Origin: Dryas octopetala
Taxonomy: Eukaryota; Streptophyta; Magnoliopsida; Rosales; Rosaceae
Assembly: GCA_963921425.1 (NCBI GenBank)
Contig: OY992834.1
Coordinates: forward strand, 8,043,271 to 8,107,270
Direction of reading: 5' to 3'
Length of the DNA stretch: 64,000 bases
Position numbers and translations under genes: made by a program. The notes under the pieces were generated by a model. That model did no database searches and was not told the DNA's origin. It was given only the letters and a program-made list of their open reading frames with translations. Positions within the stretch are counted from its first letter, which is position 1, and every line of letters starts with the position of its first letter. This document shows positions 13,383-24,310 of the stretch, in pieces.

Positions 13383-14415
13383 ACTGTCTTGTAGTTCTTA
13401 CCATATCTCATGCTTCCTGTAGAGATTGTTGGTTTAATTCCTCTCTTTGTGTATTCCACATTAGATTTTTTTAGTTTTTCCATGTATATCCCATGTACTT
13501 GTTGTGCAAATGATGTGATAGACTGATGAGATTTTGTATAAATTCTGTTTGGCTATTCTTCCACAGTTCCACCTTGTATTTATAACTAGTCTTGCTCTCT
13601 TAATTACTTTTTTGCCCTCAACTTGCAGAGTAGCAAGTTTGTGGTTCAAAATTGAATGTGGTCTAACTTCTGAGTATGATGGTGTGATGAATTATGGCGG
13701 CTTAGTATAGTTTTAATTGCAGTGGTTATTCAATAGTTCAGTTCAAAAATTTAAGAGAGATAAGGAAATGTAATACAGTTCATATGTTGACAGGAGAGAG
13801 GCTGTAGATATATATTTTTTCACATGGTAGGCCAACTTATTGAAATAAATTTTACTTTAGAGTTCATATTTTTTATCTTTGGAATGAACTATTGATTCTA
13901 AATTTGAAATGAACTATTGATTCTCAATTTGAAATGAACTATACCACTGCAAGTTATTATTTTACCTTTGGTTCAATTTATTGCAATAAAATTAAAATAA
14001 ACCTCACTACTGCATACTCACTACTTATGTAGCTTCAGAATGTCATCCAAATGATACGATTCACTGGTACAAGTAGATGCATTTCAGGGGCTGGCCTATT
14101 TTTATTTTTTTAATTATTTGATATTTTGATCAGTACAGTTAGGGTAAATTTGGAATTTCGAAAAAATATATGGGTGCATTGATCAAATTCTTGAGTGTAT
14201 TTAGAAGTCTCCCAGAATTATTCTTTTCTTTCAACCTAGGCCCATGCCCCATGCAGCCCAAGTTTGAGCCCTAAATGTCAAGTACTGAATCCGACCCGTG
14301 AAGGACCATGATCATTTTGCGAGCACATCCATTTCCGCTTCCATTACCGAGCAGTTCTAGCTCAGACCTCAGAGACACAGACAAAGAAGAGTCACTCACA
14401 CACGTACAAACAGAG
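13383..14415. other. Intergenic between two + strand genes
   Basis: Holds the 3' UTR of the upstream gene, a small 25-bp tandem repeat at 13883-13942, and the promoter of the complex I-like gene at its right end. No other gene is supported. Confidence 0.6.
13883..13942. repeat. 25-bp tandem repeat, 2.4 copies
   Basis: Copies start at 13883 and 13908 with the unit AATGAACTATTGATTCTMAA plus TTTGA. A third partial copy begins at 13933. Confidence 0.8.
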
Positions 14416-14494
14416 ATGGCGGTGATGCAGAAGCTGAGGATGTTCGTAGCACAAGAGCCTGTGGTCGCAGCTTCTTGCCTCATTGCTGGCGTTG

Positions 14495-14538
<44 letters not shown>

Positions 14539-15024
14539 ATTGAGCTCTCGCAAGAACCCTATTTGATTTGGGATTAGATTGATAGGATTTAATTGCTAAT
14601 AACTGAGGAACTAATGGCAATTTGTATAAACTGGGTTTTTGCTATATTGTGGATTTCATGTGCAGAATTCACAAATTTTTGGGCTTTTAATCAAATTATT
14701 CTCCGATTCATCAATGGTTATGGTTTTCATTTGACCCAAAAAATGAATTTTCCAATGTGTTTTCTTTTGATTGGTTTACTCATAAAGGTGTAATTTTGCA
14801 CTTCTATAGCTCTTTCTAGCAAAGTCGGTCTTGGTTCTTTGCCCAAGTGAAGTTATTGCTTTTCTTTATGTTCATGTTTTCATGCAAAGGTAGAATTTTT
14901 TGGCTGAATCTTCCTAGTTTTGGTTATCTTATTACTCTCTTACAATTACATGTTTAAAATACACTTGTGCTGTCGCAAAGTTAAGAATTCCATGTTTTTG
15001 GAGCTTTTTGAATTTATTTATCTG

Positions 15025-15055
<31 letters not shown>

Positions 15056-16449
15056 AGGACTTGGGTTCTTGGGTTCTTTTTGTTTGTCCAATAACTTGAG
15101 CCTAGGAGAGTAACAAGATGCTTCCATGGCTGGAACAACATTTCCTGAAACAGCTATTTGAGCTCTAGGTTTGGCCCTACTTATTTTGATAACCATATCA
15201 AACTTTGGTATAATTTTTTAGTTTTACAGTCTCAACATAAGAAACACTTTTTAATGGATTAGAATTACATTTTAAAATTACAAAAAAGAGGTTACTTATC
15301 TCTATAGCGTTTATAGTATGTGGAATATATCACTCATGAAAGACTATATTCCATTTTCCTCTATGAGACATAGGTCAATTTTGGTTCCTAATGTTTTTTA
15401 TTTAGTAGATCAGGCATTTTAAGAAGTCTCTAATCAGCATCTATTAAGGTTTAAAGGTCATTCCTGTCGGGGTTATGAATATCTTCAACTGACTGGTTAT
15501 TGTTGATGAAAATTGCAGGCCTCTTCCTTCCAGCTGTGGTAAGACCTATGCTAGATTCCTTTGAAGCTTCTAAGCAAGTCCCTCAGCCTGCTTTAAGCGA
15601 TGTGAGTGTTGAACAACACATTTTTTATTTTTATTTTATTCATAGTTCACCTAATTATGTACTTTATCATTGGAGTACTTGGATCTATGATGTTACACGA
15701 TGAAAGTGTTCACTTTGAATTCCTGCCTTGTGGGATGAGAACTTAATTTAACTGGAATATATGACTGCTCAAAAGATCTAAGGTCAACAGTTGGAAATGG
15801 AAAGTCTAATTGCCTGTCCAACTTAGAGCAGATCACTACTGAGCTGTTTCAAGAAACCATGTTTCCAATGTGTATGCCTCATTATTAGATTGGTATAGTA
15901 TATCCATGCCGTACTTGATCTTATATAGTTAGATTGTGGTCTTCATGGAATGCCTGTGGATCCTCTTAGCTTGCTCTCTCCCCCCTACAATAGGTTTACA
16001 TGGTTTGGTTATGTGCTCTTACACAGCTATGAGCATCCCTCCCTTTGATATGTGTACGTGATTTGATTATGTGCTCTCACAAAAATCAGCACAATTATAA
16101 TTGATTATCAAATAATTTGTATGTTCTCCTTTTCCTTTCCTCCTTTTCTCGCTGAGGGGAGAGTGGGAGAGAGGAGTAGGAAAGATCAAGTAGGAATCAA
16201 ATGGTGACTTTCACTTCGATCTGTTTTCAAAATAGAGGTATTTTGAATTTGCTGGAACCTAAATGAGCATATATATTCATCTGGGGAGGACCCAAGTCTG
16301 TTTCAACTAGATTTCATGCATTCACGACAATTTAACAAGATCTTATAACTTGAATGTTTCATTATTATCACTCTCTTTCTATACGTTTGTAAATATTGAT
16401 ACCTGGGAATTTTTTGCAGGTGGTTGCAGGTATGACAGGTAAAAAATAG
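14416..16449 (+). CDS. Probable mitochondrial complex I small accessory subunit
   Basis: Three exons, 14416-14494, 15519-15601 and 16420-16449, join in phase to 63 aa ending VVAGMTGKK. The gene is far too fragmented to appear as one long open frame. The protein has an MAVMQKLRMFVAQEPVVAAS start, one hydrophobic segment at about residues 16-35 (ending LFLPAVVRP) and a polar C-terminus. I recognise it as the At2g46540-type plant protein, reported as a small membrane-arm component of respiratory complex I (NDUFA3/B9-like). That assignment is from memory; the family match is stronger than the subunit name. It lacks an obvious cleavable presequence, as is common for single-span accessory subunits. 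The first intron opens with a CT microsatellite and also contains a run of about 28 A (15026-15053). Confidence 0.75.
14498..14537 (+). repeat. (CT)n microsatellite at an intron start
   Basis: Forty bases of pure CT begin three bases after the GT donor of the first intron of the complex I-like gene (GTTG|GTACTCTCT). Confidence 0.95.
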
Positions 16450-17398
16450 GGGTGATATGATTCATTGGTACAAATGGCACAATTCAAACAATACCCCTCT
16501 TCTTTTGTCTTATTTCCATTTTCATCGGCAATGAAATAAGGCTGACAATCATGTATGGAGAACTAAGTGAATACTGCATATTAAATATTATCCTGTTTGT
16601 GTAAGCATATGAATGGTTTTCTTGTTATGTTAACTTTAAGTAGCCAAGGTTCATTTGAAGCCTAATTAATGCATTTCTTGTTGCTTTGGAAATTCAATGG
16701 TCTATATGCTCACCTAATATTTTATGTTTCAATTAGTGCCTGCTGATTTTGCTTTTTGCAAATGTGTTGAATTTCTTAAACCGAAGACCTATATGCTCTC
16801 CATCATTGGTTAATAGCCACCATGGTAAGGAGCGATATCTCCAAACTGTGGTGTATAGATGAACAGAAGTACAAATGGCATTTCTTGTTAAATCACTACG
16901 ATTAACAACAATCATTTAGGCTTGGGTAGCCGCTACCTCTTTGTTGTGCCAACGGTTATTATTTACATTCCTGCTTCTACATGGTTGAAGGCCATATGAG
17001 TTGTTCTTACAATAGCTTGTTGCAATACCCTCGTCATGCAATGTTGTAATGCATTGAAATGGTTTTTATTTTTTATTTTTATTTTTTGGGATATGGAAAT
17101 GCATTATTAGCCGCTATATCCAGACGAAAGTGGGCTGCATGATTCATCCATAAAATTTACATTCTAAATATAAAGCATTAAAGCCTCGGCTAATGGAGAG
17201 GGAAGCAAAACAGTAGAATAAAGAGCTTCATCTCACGCTAACACAATTACAAGTCCTTATTGATCCCTGCGCTTGTCTTAGACTCTATAGAAATGAAAAT
17301 GTCGTTTTCATTTCACATAAGAATATAAAAGGACTACAGCAGTTGACAGGTAATTCATTTGGACGTATTATATAGTGCCCAACTGCCCATTGACAAGG
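16450..17398. other. Intergenic between convergent genes
   Basis: Lies between the 3' ends of the complex I-like gene (+) and the DUF688 gene (-). It should contain both 3' UTRs. No coding signal or clear repeat was seen. Confidence 0.6.
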
Positions 17399-18493
17399 CT
17401 AGATCACAATCCCATTTTTCTTCAATTTTCTACTCTTCCATGGAACCACCTGCTTCAAACCCTGATAAATGGTTGCCTGCAAAAATGGGAAGTACCATTC
17501 ATCAACTACAAGACTACAAATAAACTCATGGTTAAACCTGCAACACAACATGTTCCATCACCCTCGGTCCCTTTCCCTGCCTAACCTACACATGAATCAC
17601 AACCTAATCTCTATTTTCGTACTCAGAGACCTGCCTAGTTCGGAACAGTTAGAGATTGGGGGGACCTCTTGCAAAGAGTTATTCCAATTTGCCTGCAGAA
17701 GTGGAAACCTCTTACAGCCTCTCAAAGCTTTGGACTACTTTCTCAATGACATAAGAATCAAGCAGAGTTCATACCTTCTCCATCAACTTTACAATGTGAT
17801 GTCATTATAGGCAGAGGAAAGTGGAAGCTAGAGTTTAAGGCAAGTAAAACTAGAAATGATGAGATAAATGAAAGAAATATTTACCCAGAAATGAGGCCTG
17901 GCATGTGAGAGAATAGAAAAGCTTCCAGCTCTTCTAATCCTCCTTGTCATCTTCACCTTCATGCTGCTACTCTCTCCCACATTGCCACCATCACTCTCTC
18001 CATCCACAGAAGAAGGAAAGACATAACTAGCCCCACCAACCTCTCTCTTACCCTTCAAGACCCTCATCCCCCATGAGTCAAACCACCCTCTTTCTTTAAG
18101 CCCTCTCTTGCTAAGAGCCATAGCACCAAGCTGCCCTCTCTCAGGACTAAAAGACCCATAACACTCCATACCCACCATCCTAAAGGAAGAGGACTGAGCC
18201 CTTGACCTGCCCACATAAGGACCCTCCAAGACTCTGGTGGGTGAAGGTAGTTTGGCTTCCAACAACAACCTTGGAGGGAGTTCCAAGCACTTTTGGGCTA
18301 AGTCACTGGGGTTAGAAAGAGTGGTGAGGGTGGTGCAAGGCCTTGGCCTGCCAGGCTCCTCTTCCCAGCGAAATGGTACTGAAACTGAGGTGAAGAGTGG
18401 TGGGGTTAGAGTCCCAGATGGCTCTAGTGCCTGAATAGGTGGGACAGAAAATAAGGGTAGTGTTAGTGACTCTGACTCTGCCTCAGATCCCAT
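17399..18493 (-). CDS. DUF688 family protein
   Basis: Exon 1 runs 18493-17885 (203 codons) and ends TTCTGG|GTAAAT. Exon 2 runs 17476-17399 after the acceptor TTTTTGCAG and encodes ATIYQGLKQVVPWKSRKLKK followed by NGIVI and a stop. The joined protein is 228 aa. Signatures of the plant DUF688 family are VPFRWEEEPGRPRP near residue 40 and the C-terminal GLKQVVPWKS block. The rest is low-complexity, Ser/Pro-rich and basic, with no transmembrane segment. Function is unknown; such proteins are plant-specific. The second exon has no start codon and is found only by following the splice and the family's C-terminus. Start chosen at MGSEAESES, the first ATG in the frame. Confidence 0.85.
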
Positions 18494-20103
18494 GCCTCTC
18501 TTGCTCTTTGGTGACTTGAAGCATGCAAGAGTTGGAATTTGAGTGACTGAAAGTGGAGGAGAGACAATGGGGAAGAGAAAGGAAAGTCCTCAAAGGAAAA
18601 AAGCCAGCCCTCACTGAGCCTTGCTGTGTTGCGTCGGTTTGGTTAACAAGAGCCCTTTGAGTCATATTATTGTGATTGACAGCCCTATTAGTCACATGTT
18701 AATTCATGGAGTGCTCTAATATCTAGTGCACCTACTCTTGCGTTTTATGTTAAATTGCAATTGGGGTAGTAAAAGCAAAGCAGCTTTATCTGATCTCTTC
18801 TGTTTCTGGGAAAACAAGAACAGGCAAATTTGACAGTGACTTCACCATACACTAAGCTAGTCCTGGCTACTGTGCCAATCAAAATGAGGACTTGTGGCAG
18901 AAAGCATAGTGATTGGGACGTTTCTACCAATTGCCAAGCCCACATGTTAACACTATAGTGGTCATGAGCATATCTGATTGCTATTGGAAAGCATAGGATA
19001 CCAACGTCTGATGGAGAATATATACCCTTTCAGTACTCAACCTTTCTTGGACTTTAGTTGGTTCATAAAGTCTCTTCCAAAAAAATCCACCAAAGACCAT
19101 CCCACTCCCTCAAGGCGACTGCATATGAGCATGTTCTTTAACTTCTTTTGAATCTAGGAAATTTTATGACAAAGACATTGCACACATATTTTTAAGAAAC
19201 CCACGGTACATCCTCTGCACGCCCATGCATAAGATCATACGGTTACAAAATCTATATTCTAGGGATTAAAATGACTGAACCTGTTGATCTAATAATGTTA
19301 ACCGCACCACACGAACATATGCATGATAACACAATCTTTTTTTTAACCATTAAATAAAAATATATAACTTTTCTGATCTAAGGTATAAATTTATGAACCA
19401 TTATCGTGAATCTTAAAACCATTCTATTAATAAGGTTTGCAGGTTGGCACTAAAAGAAGATACTAATCAAAGCAAATCTCTGCCCACTTTTTGGAAAATT
19501 GAGCTCTGCTACTCCAAGCATCAAATAGAGTGGGAACACTTAAATTAATTTTGGTGAAATGGAAGTCAATAGAAGTATCACAATCTTAGTTGATATTGGA
19601 TTACACTAGTACGCCTGGTATTACATATAGCCGAAAGTAATATGATACTAAAGCAAGATTTTTCTCCAACTCTGTGAGAAAATGACAAATTAGTAAATGT
19701 TCAAACAATGATCAATTATATTGGGGTAGCAGTAAGCAGTACTTATGTGGCCAAAGAGTGTTCACTGAAGATAGCTTGCTACTTGTGTCACCAAGGTGCA
19801 AAAGTCCAAGGGGAGAAGGAGAAAGCTACCATTAAATCATTGTCCTTTTGGTAAAGAAAGCAATAAGTCATTTTCATGATCAAAGTGAGCCTTGCTTGCA
19901 AATTTTTCATGGCAATATGGCATACAAGATCAAACTCTCTCTCTCTCTCTCTCCTTTGACTAGAGACCTAAGAGCATACCAGTACCCTCAAAAGTACCTA
20001 TTTTTCCCTTCCCTGGTACAACAAGTAGAGGGGTAAAAGAAAGAAAGGCTCAAAGGCCTATAAATCTTTGAATTTCAAACATCATCTTATATTGTTTTCA
20101 TGA

Positions 20104-20516
20104 GGAAATTGCACCATTGGTCTACCTTTTTTTAGAAAGTTTTATATTCTTCAACAATTTTTTTTGTTCCATATTTGTCTACTAGTTTTGTGACGTTTCT
20201 CATTAAGGTTCAAACTGTTAAATTAGCACAAACGGCGGTATATTTTAATAATGTGTTGCGCACATAATGTACTGTTGTGCTACACTAATTCTTCACTTAG
20301 TTTCATACTAGTCTACTAATTTTTCACTTAAAACCATATTATTCCACAACATGGCCCCCACGTGCGCGGCACATGACTAAAATAAATGGCTGTTTATGCT
20401 AATTTGGCAATTTTTACCGCAATGGAACACGTCACAAAATTTCTGGATCAGTAAGAAATGAAAAAAAGAACGTGGACCAATATGGAACTAAGTGAAAAAT
20501 AAATTGTGCAATTTCC
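20104..20516. mobile_element. Inverted-repeat element (MITE-like), 413 bp
   Basis: The ends are a perfect 11-bp inverted repeat (GGAAATTGCAC at the left, GTGCAATTTCC at the right). Complementarity continues with gaps for more than 100 bp inward (TTTTGTGACGT... pairs with ...ACGTCACAAAA). It has no coding capacity. I could not find a convincing target-site duplication, so the superfamily is undetermined. Confidence 0.65.
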
Positions 20517-22223
20517 ATACTATTATTCATGATAGAGTTTCATAATTCAGCTCATCTGATTTATTTTTTATTTTTTTAAACATGGTCTATATTGAACAAC
20601 ACTACTTCTCATATGTTCAAATAGAAAAAAGAAAAGGAAAATACTAGAAAGGCGTAGCTTGGGTAAAAGGAAAATGAGATGCATACTATTATTATGTATC
20701 CTACTTTGGCTTGTTTGGACAAAAGTGGTAGCACCTAGTACCTACTAAAAGCCAAAATCATTGCCAAATTTCAATAAGTAGAGAGTAGAGATAACAATGA
20801 TTAAAGTGTGATTTATCCATATCCCTCAAGAAAAGTACAAAGCAAGAAAAAGAAGGAAATGAAAAAGCATGTTTTTTCAGTGGAAGAGTTGGTGAAGGAA
20901 AACAATCATGCTTATAACAGACCCCCCAAAAACAAAAACAAAACAAGAAAAAAGTGCTTAAGAAGCCCATTAATTAGTTGAGGGCTGCTTATTATGCCCA
21001 GGAATCCAGAATTCTTCATTTATGTAGCTGAGGCAAGCTAGACCCAGAAATTTTGTGCACTTCTTCTTTTGAGTGATCTGAACCCAAGAATCAGCCCAAA
21101 GAAAAAAACCCAAGCCCAGCCCACATAGCTTTTTCATGAGTTGGGCTAGCCCTTTTTATTAAAAGAGCATTCAGTTCTACATAAATAAGACATGAAGTTA
21201 AGATCCAACTAAATGAAGGTTTATAGGTGATTACACGTGCTCGGAGTTTCATTAAACCCTTGTATTTGATGGAATGTACTGTGTTAGTACCAATAAAAAC
21301 TGCACATAGAAACATTAGTAGCCATTTGCCTCACACATGAGCAATTAAGTTTGACAAAATTAGTATACAAAAACAAATTATGTAAAAAAATAAAGAAAAA
21401 TGTGGATTGGGTCGTGGACCATTTGTACAGGCCTATTGGAACCAAATCTGTTTCAAGTTAATTAACTCGATGAAGAATGGTGTAAAAGAGCTTGGGCCCA
21501 AGGGCTGAGCCATCAAGTTAAACTAACCCAATTAACTTCCCATTGCTTTTCCTAACCGATAATGCATCCCTAATCCTCTACCACAACGCTTTTGTATTCC
21601 ACGTTCACTAGTCATATATTGAATGTGGAACAAAGCCAAAGCCAGAGGACAAACTTGTTTCAACTGCCTTGAAAAATATTGTAAAAGTATTTTTATATGG
21701 CAAGTGAACACGATAAGATGTGCCTTACATTAGTATTTTAAAGCATAATATAAACAAGCTAGAGTTTTCACACAATCTTTTCAACTCCATTTCCCCTAAA
21801 ATCAAGCATGTATCTTTTATATTGATCGACCACAAGTTCATTTATAACACAGACACCATATGACATACAAACAAATCTAATAGTAAAAAATTAATACTTT
21901 AATGGTGAAAAAGTAAATCCCTCAAAATTCAAACATTAAAAATATATTTGTATATCATGTGTGTATATATAGTATCCACAATTTGAATTACCAATATATC
22001 ACATGTTTTGATTGTCTTATATATAATGCATGGATATATAATAATTACACTTAAATATGTCCAAGCTTTGGAATCAAAAGATGATGTTATGCATTGACTA
22101 AAGGGAGCTTTGGTTCCTCCATGTTTTCTGCAAGATAGACACTGCATCATTATCAGTCTGTCTTGTGTTTAAATTTCCTTGCTCCCACAAAAGAATACGA
22201 TAAACCCTCTATATATATATATG

Positions 22224-22577
22224 GGAAAAAACAAATTTTGGATCCTGTGTTTTACCCCAAAAATAAATTTGGTCCGGCCCTGTGGTTTCAAACTCTGTAT
22301 TTGGACCTTGTGTTTTATATTGTTTGCAATTTTAGAATATTTTATAACTAGAATGAAATTTTTTCTTAAATTGAAACTAATAAACTCTCGAGTTTTATTC
22401 AAAAATGACAAAAAAATCATGTATTTAATCTTCAATTTGATTTTTAAACAAAAATTGAAATTTTGAATTTGTTAAAATGATTCTCATATTGCAAAAAATA
22501 TAAAATACGGGAACTAAATGTGAAATTTTGAAACCACAAGGACAAGATCTGTTTCTGAGATAAAACACAGGACTCCC
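22224..22577. mobile_element. Foldback/MITE-like element, about 350 bp
   Basis: The left arm TCCTGTGTTTTACCCCAAAA...CCCTGTGGTTTCAAA...TTTTATATTGTTTGCAA is mirrored in the reverse complement of the right arm, which reads TCCTGTGTTTTATCTCAGAA...CCTTGTGGTTTCAAA...TTTTATATTTTTTGCAA. Arms are roughly 100 bp around an AT-rich loop of about 130 bp. Exact ends and a target-site duplication were not resolved. Confidence 0.65.
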
Positions 22578-23280
22578 CTTCTTTTTCTTTCTGTTATAAT
22601 AAAGCAAAGCCTTTTCTTGCCGGCCTGATCTTATCTCTTTTTCTTGTATCTTTCCTATATTATAAGTTATAACCAACCCAAAAATGCTTTAGTTTTTTAA
22701 TCCCTTTCCTTTAGATGATAGATACATCATTTTTTGAGCTAAAATAATGGTAAGAAAATATATAGCAATTCACAAGCCACCTTTGGAGATGTCTGCAACA
22801 GACTAGGGAAAATGCATGAAAATTAACCAAATCTTTTAATAGAAATGGCACCTTTTTTGTTGTTTATAGTTCTTTTTCCAAGATGATTAAGGCAAGCTTT
22901 TTGTGAGTCTATGCAAGTTTCCCTCTGTATGATATATTAATACATAGCACATGCTTTGTCAAACATATATACGTGCACAACATTTGAGAAAATGCATAAA
23001 AAGCATGTCAAAATGCTCAAGTTTAAGGCTTTATGTAACAAGGCTGTAGGACTTGAGAATTGCAAGATCATTATTCATGGATTCAATAGATCAAATTTAT
23101 TGCCAAAAGGCCTCAATGTTGCTAGTTGTGGATAACCCATATTTTATACTGTAAACTATTCGATCTTCTTTCTGATGTGCGACTAATTCTCATTCTTACT
23201 CGATGCCTCAATGGGCCAACATTCCCATAATGATTGAGGCAAGCTTGTTGAGTCTGCAAATTTGCCTCCGTTATTTTTAA

Positions 23281-23445
23281 GGAAAATGCTTAGGTCCTCA
23301 AGTTCAACTTTGTCTTTATGACCAATTAAATTAGTCCATGATGGAATTCACTATCTTTTTTCTCATGGTGAACCCTCTTATGAGCTAATTTGATTGACTA
23401 TGAGGACAAAATTGGTCCTCAAACTTGAGGACCCAAGCATTGCTC
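23281..23445. mobile_element. MULE-like MITE, 165 bp, 9-bp TSD
   Basis: Inverted ends GGAAAATGCTTAGGTCCTCA and, on the opposite strand, GAGCAATGCTTGGGTCCTCA. It is flanked by TATTTTTAA (23272-23280) and TTATTTTAA (23446-23454), a 9-bp duplication with one mismatch. The surrounding sequence is a duplicate of 22879-22970, which lacks the insert, so the sister copy acts as an empty site. Confidence 0.75.
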
Positions 23446-24310
23446 TTATTTTAATACATGGCACATGCTTTGTCAAACATGGGTATGATTTCATATTGTT
23501 CCCTACTTTCTCTGCATTTTCGGATTACATTTCCTCATTTGCCTCACTCTCCAAACTTTCAGTATCTTATTCACAATGACCAGCATGTCACATTTGACTC
23601 GAAACACAACCTTTTTACCTAAATGTTTAATTGAATGTTCCCTATTTTTTCATCATTAAAAATAAATAAATGAAAGAGTTGGCTGACGACTGAATTTCAA
23701 TGACAATAATAATGCTTCCATATCTTCTGTCACTATCAAATGGATTTTACACCTTTTTATACTTCTTTTTCACTAGACTTCATTTTAAAAGAAGTGATGA
23801 TCTTCATGAAAACAACACTTGCCTCCGCACTTTGGACATCTTCAAAAGCAAAAAATGGCAATTCTTCTCTTTCTCACTCTGCCTTACCCAGTTCTTATCT
23901 GCTTGCCCTACCCTTTTTTGAATTACCTTTTCCACAGGAGGTGTTTACATGTAACTCCTCCAACAAACCGCAGAGTTACAATTTTCCACACAATAGAACT
24001 AAAGGACTAAATATTGAAACCAACTTGCAAACATATATGTATTTTTACAGGCCGACTGATGTTACCCACAAACACACAAGGTATTGACAGATTCCATTTC
24101 TAATCCTAACCAAGTAGTTGCTCTGCTTCTTACATGAAAAGTCTGCTAACCCATCTTCAAAAACCCAAATCCCACCTAGCCTTCTCAGCTTCCCTAGTGC
24201 ATGGCTCCAAAAATATGAGCAAATCAACCACCTACTAGCTTTCCCAGAAGAACTAGGCAGAAGGAATAAAAAAAAAAACCCCAACAACAAAAAAAGAAGA
24301 AACTGAACTA

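Larger units (their letters stand above)
18494..24310. other. Intergenic desert with small transposon remnants
   Basis: A 5.8-kb AT-rich stretch between the 5' end of the DUF688 gene and the 3' end of the ARF gene. Listed separately: an inverted-repeat element at 20104-20516, a foldback at 22224-22577 and a MULE-like MITE at 23281-23445. Segments 22879-22970 and 23230-23490 are diverged duplicates of each other. I see no gene. Confidence 0.6.

Noticed and set aside
23740-24087. 115-aa open frame between the MITE and the ARF 3' end
   Set aside because: No domain, atypical composition, and overlapping frames on the same strand; most likely ARF 3'-flanking DNA.
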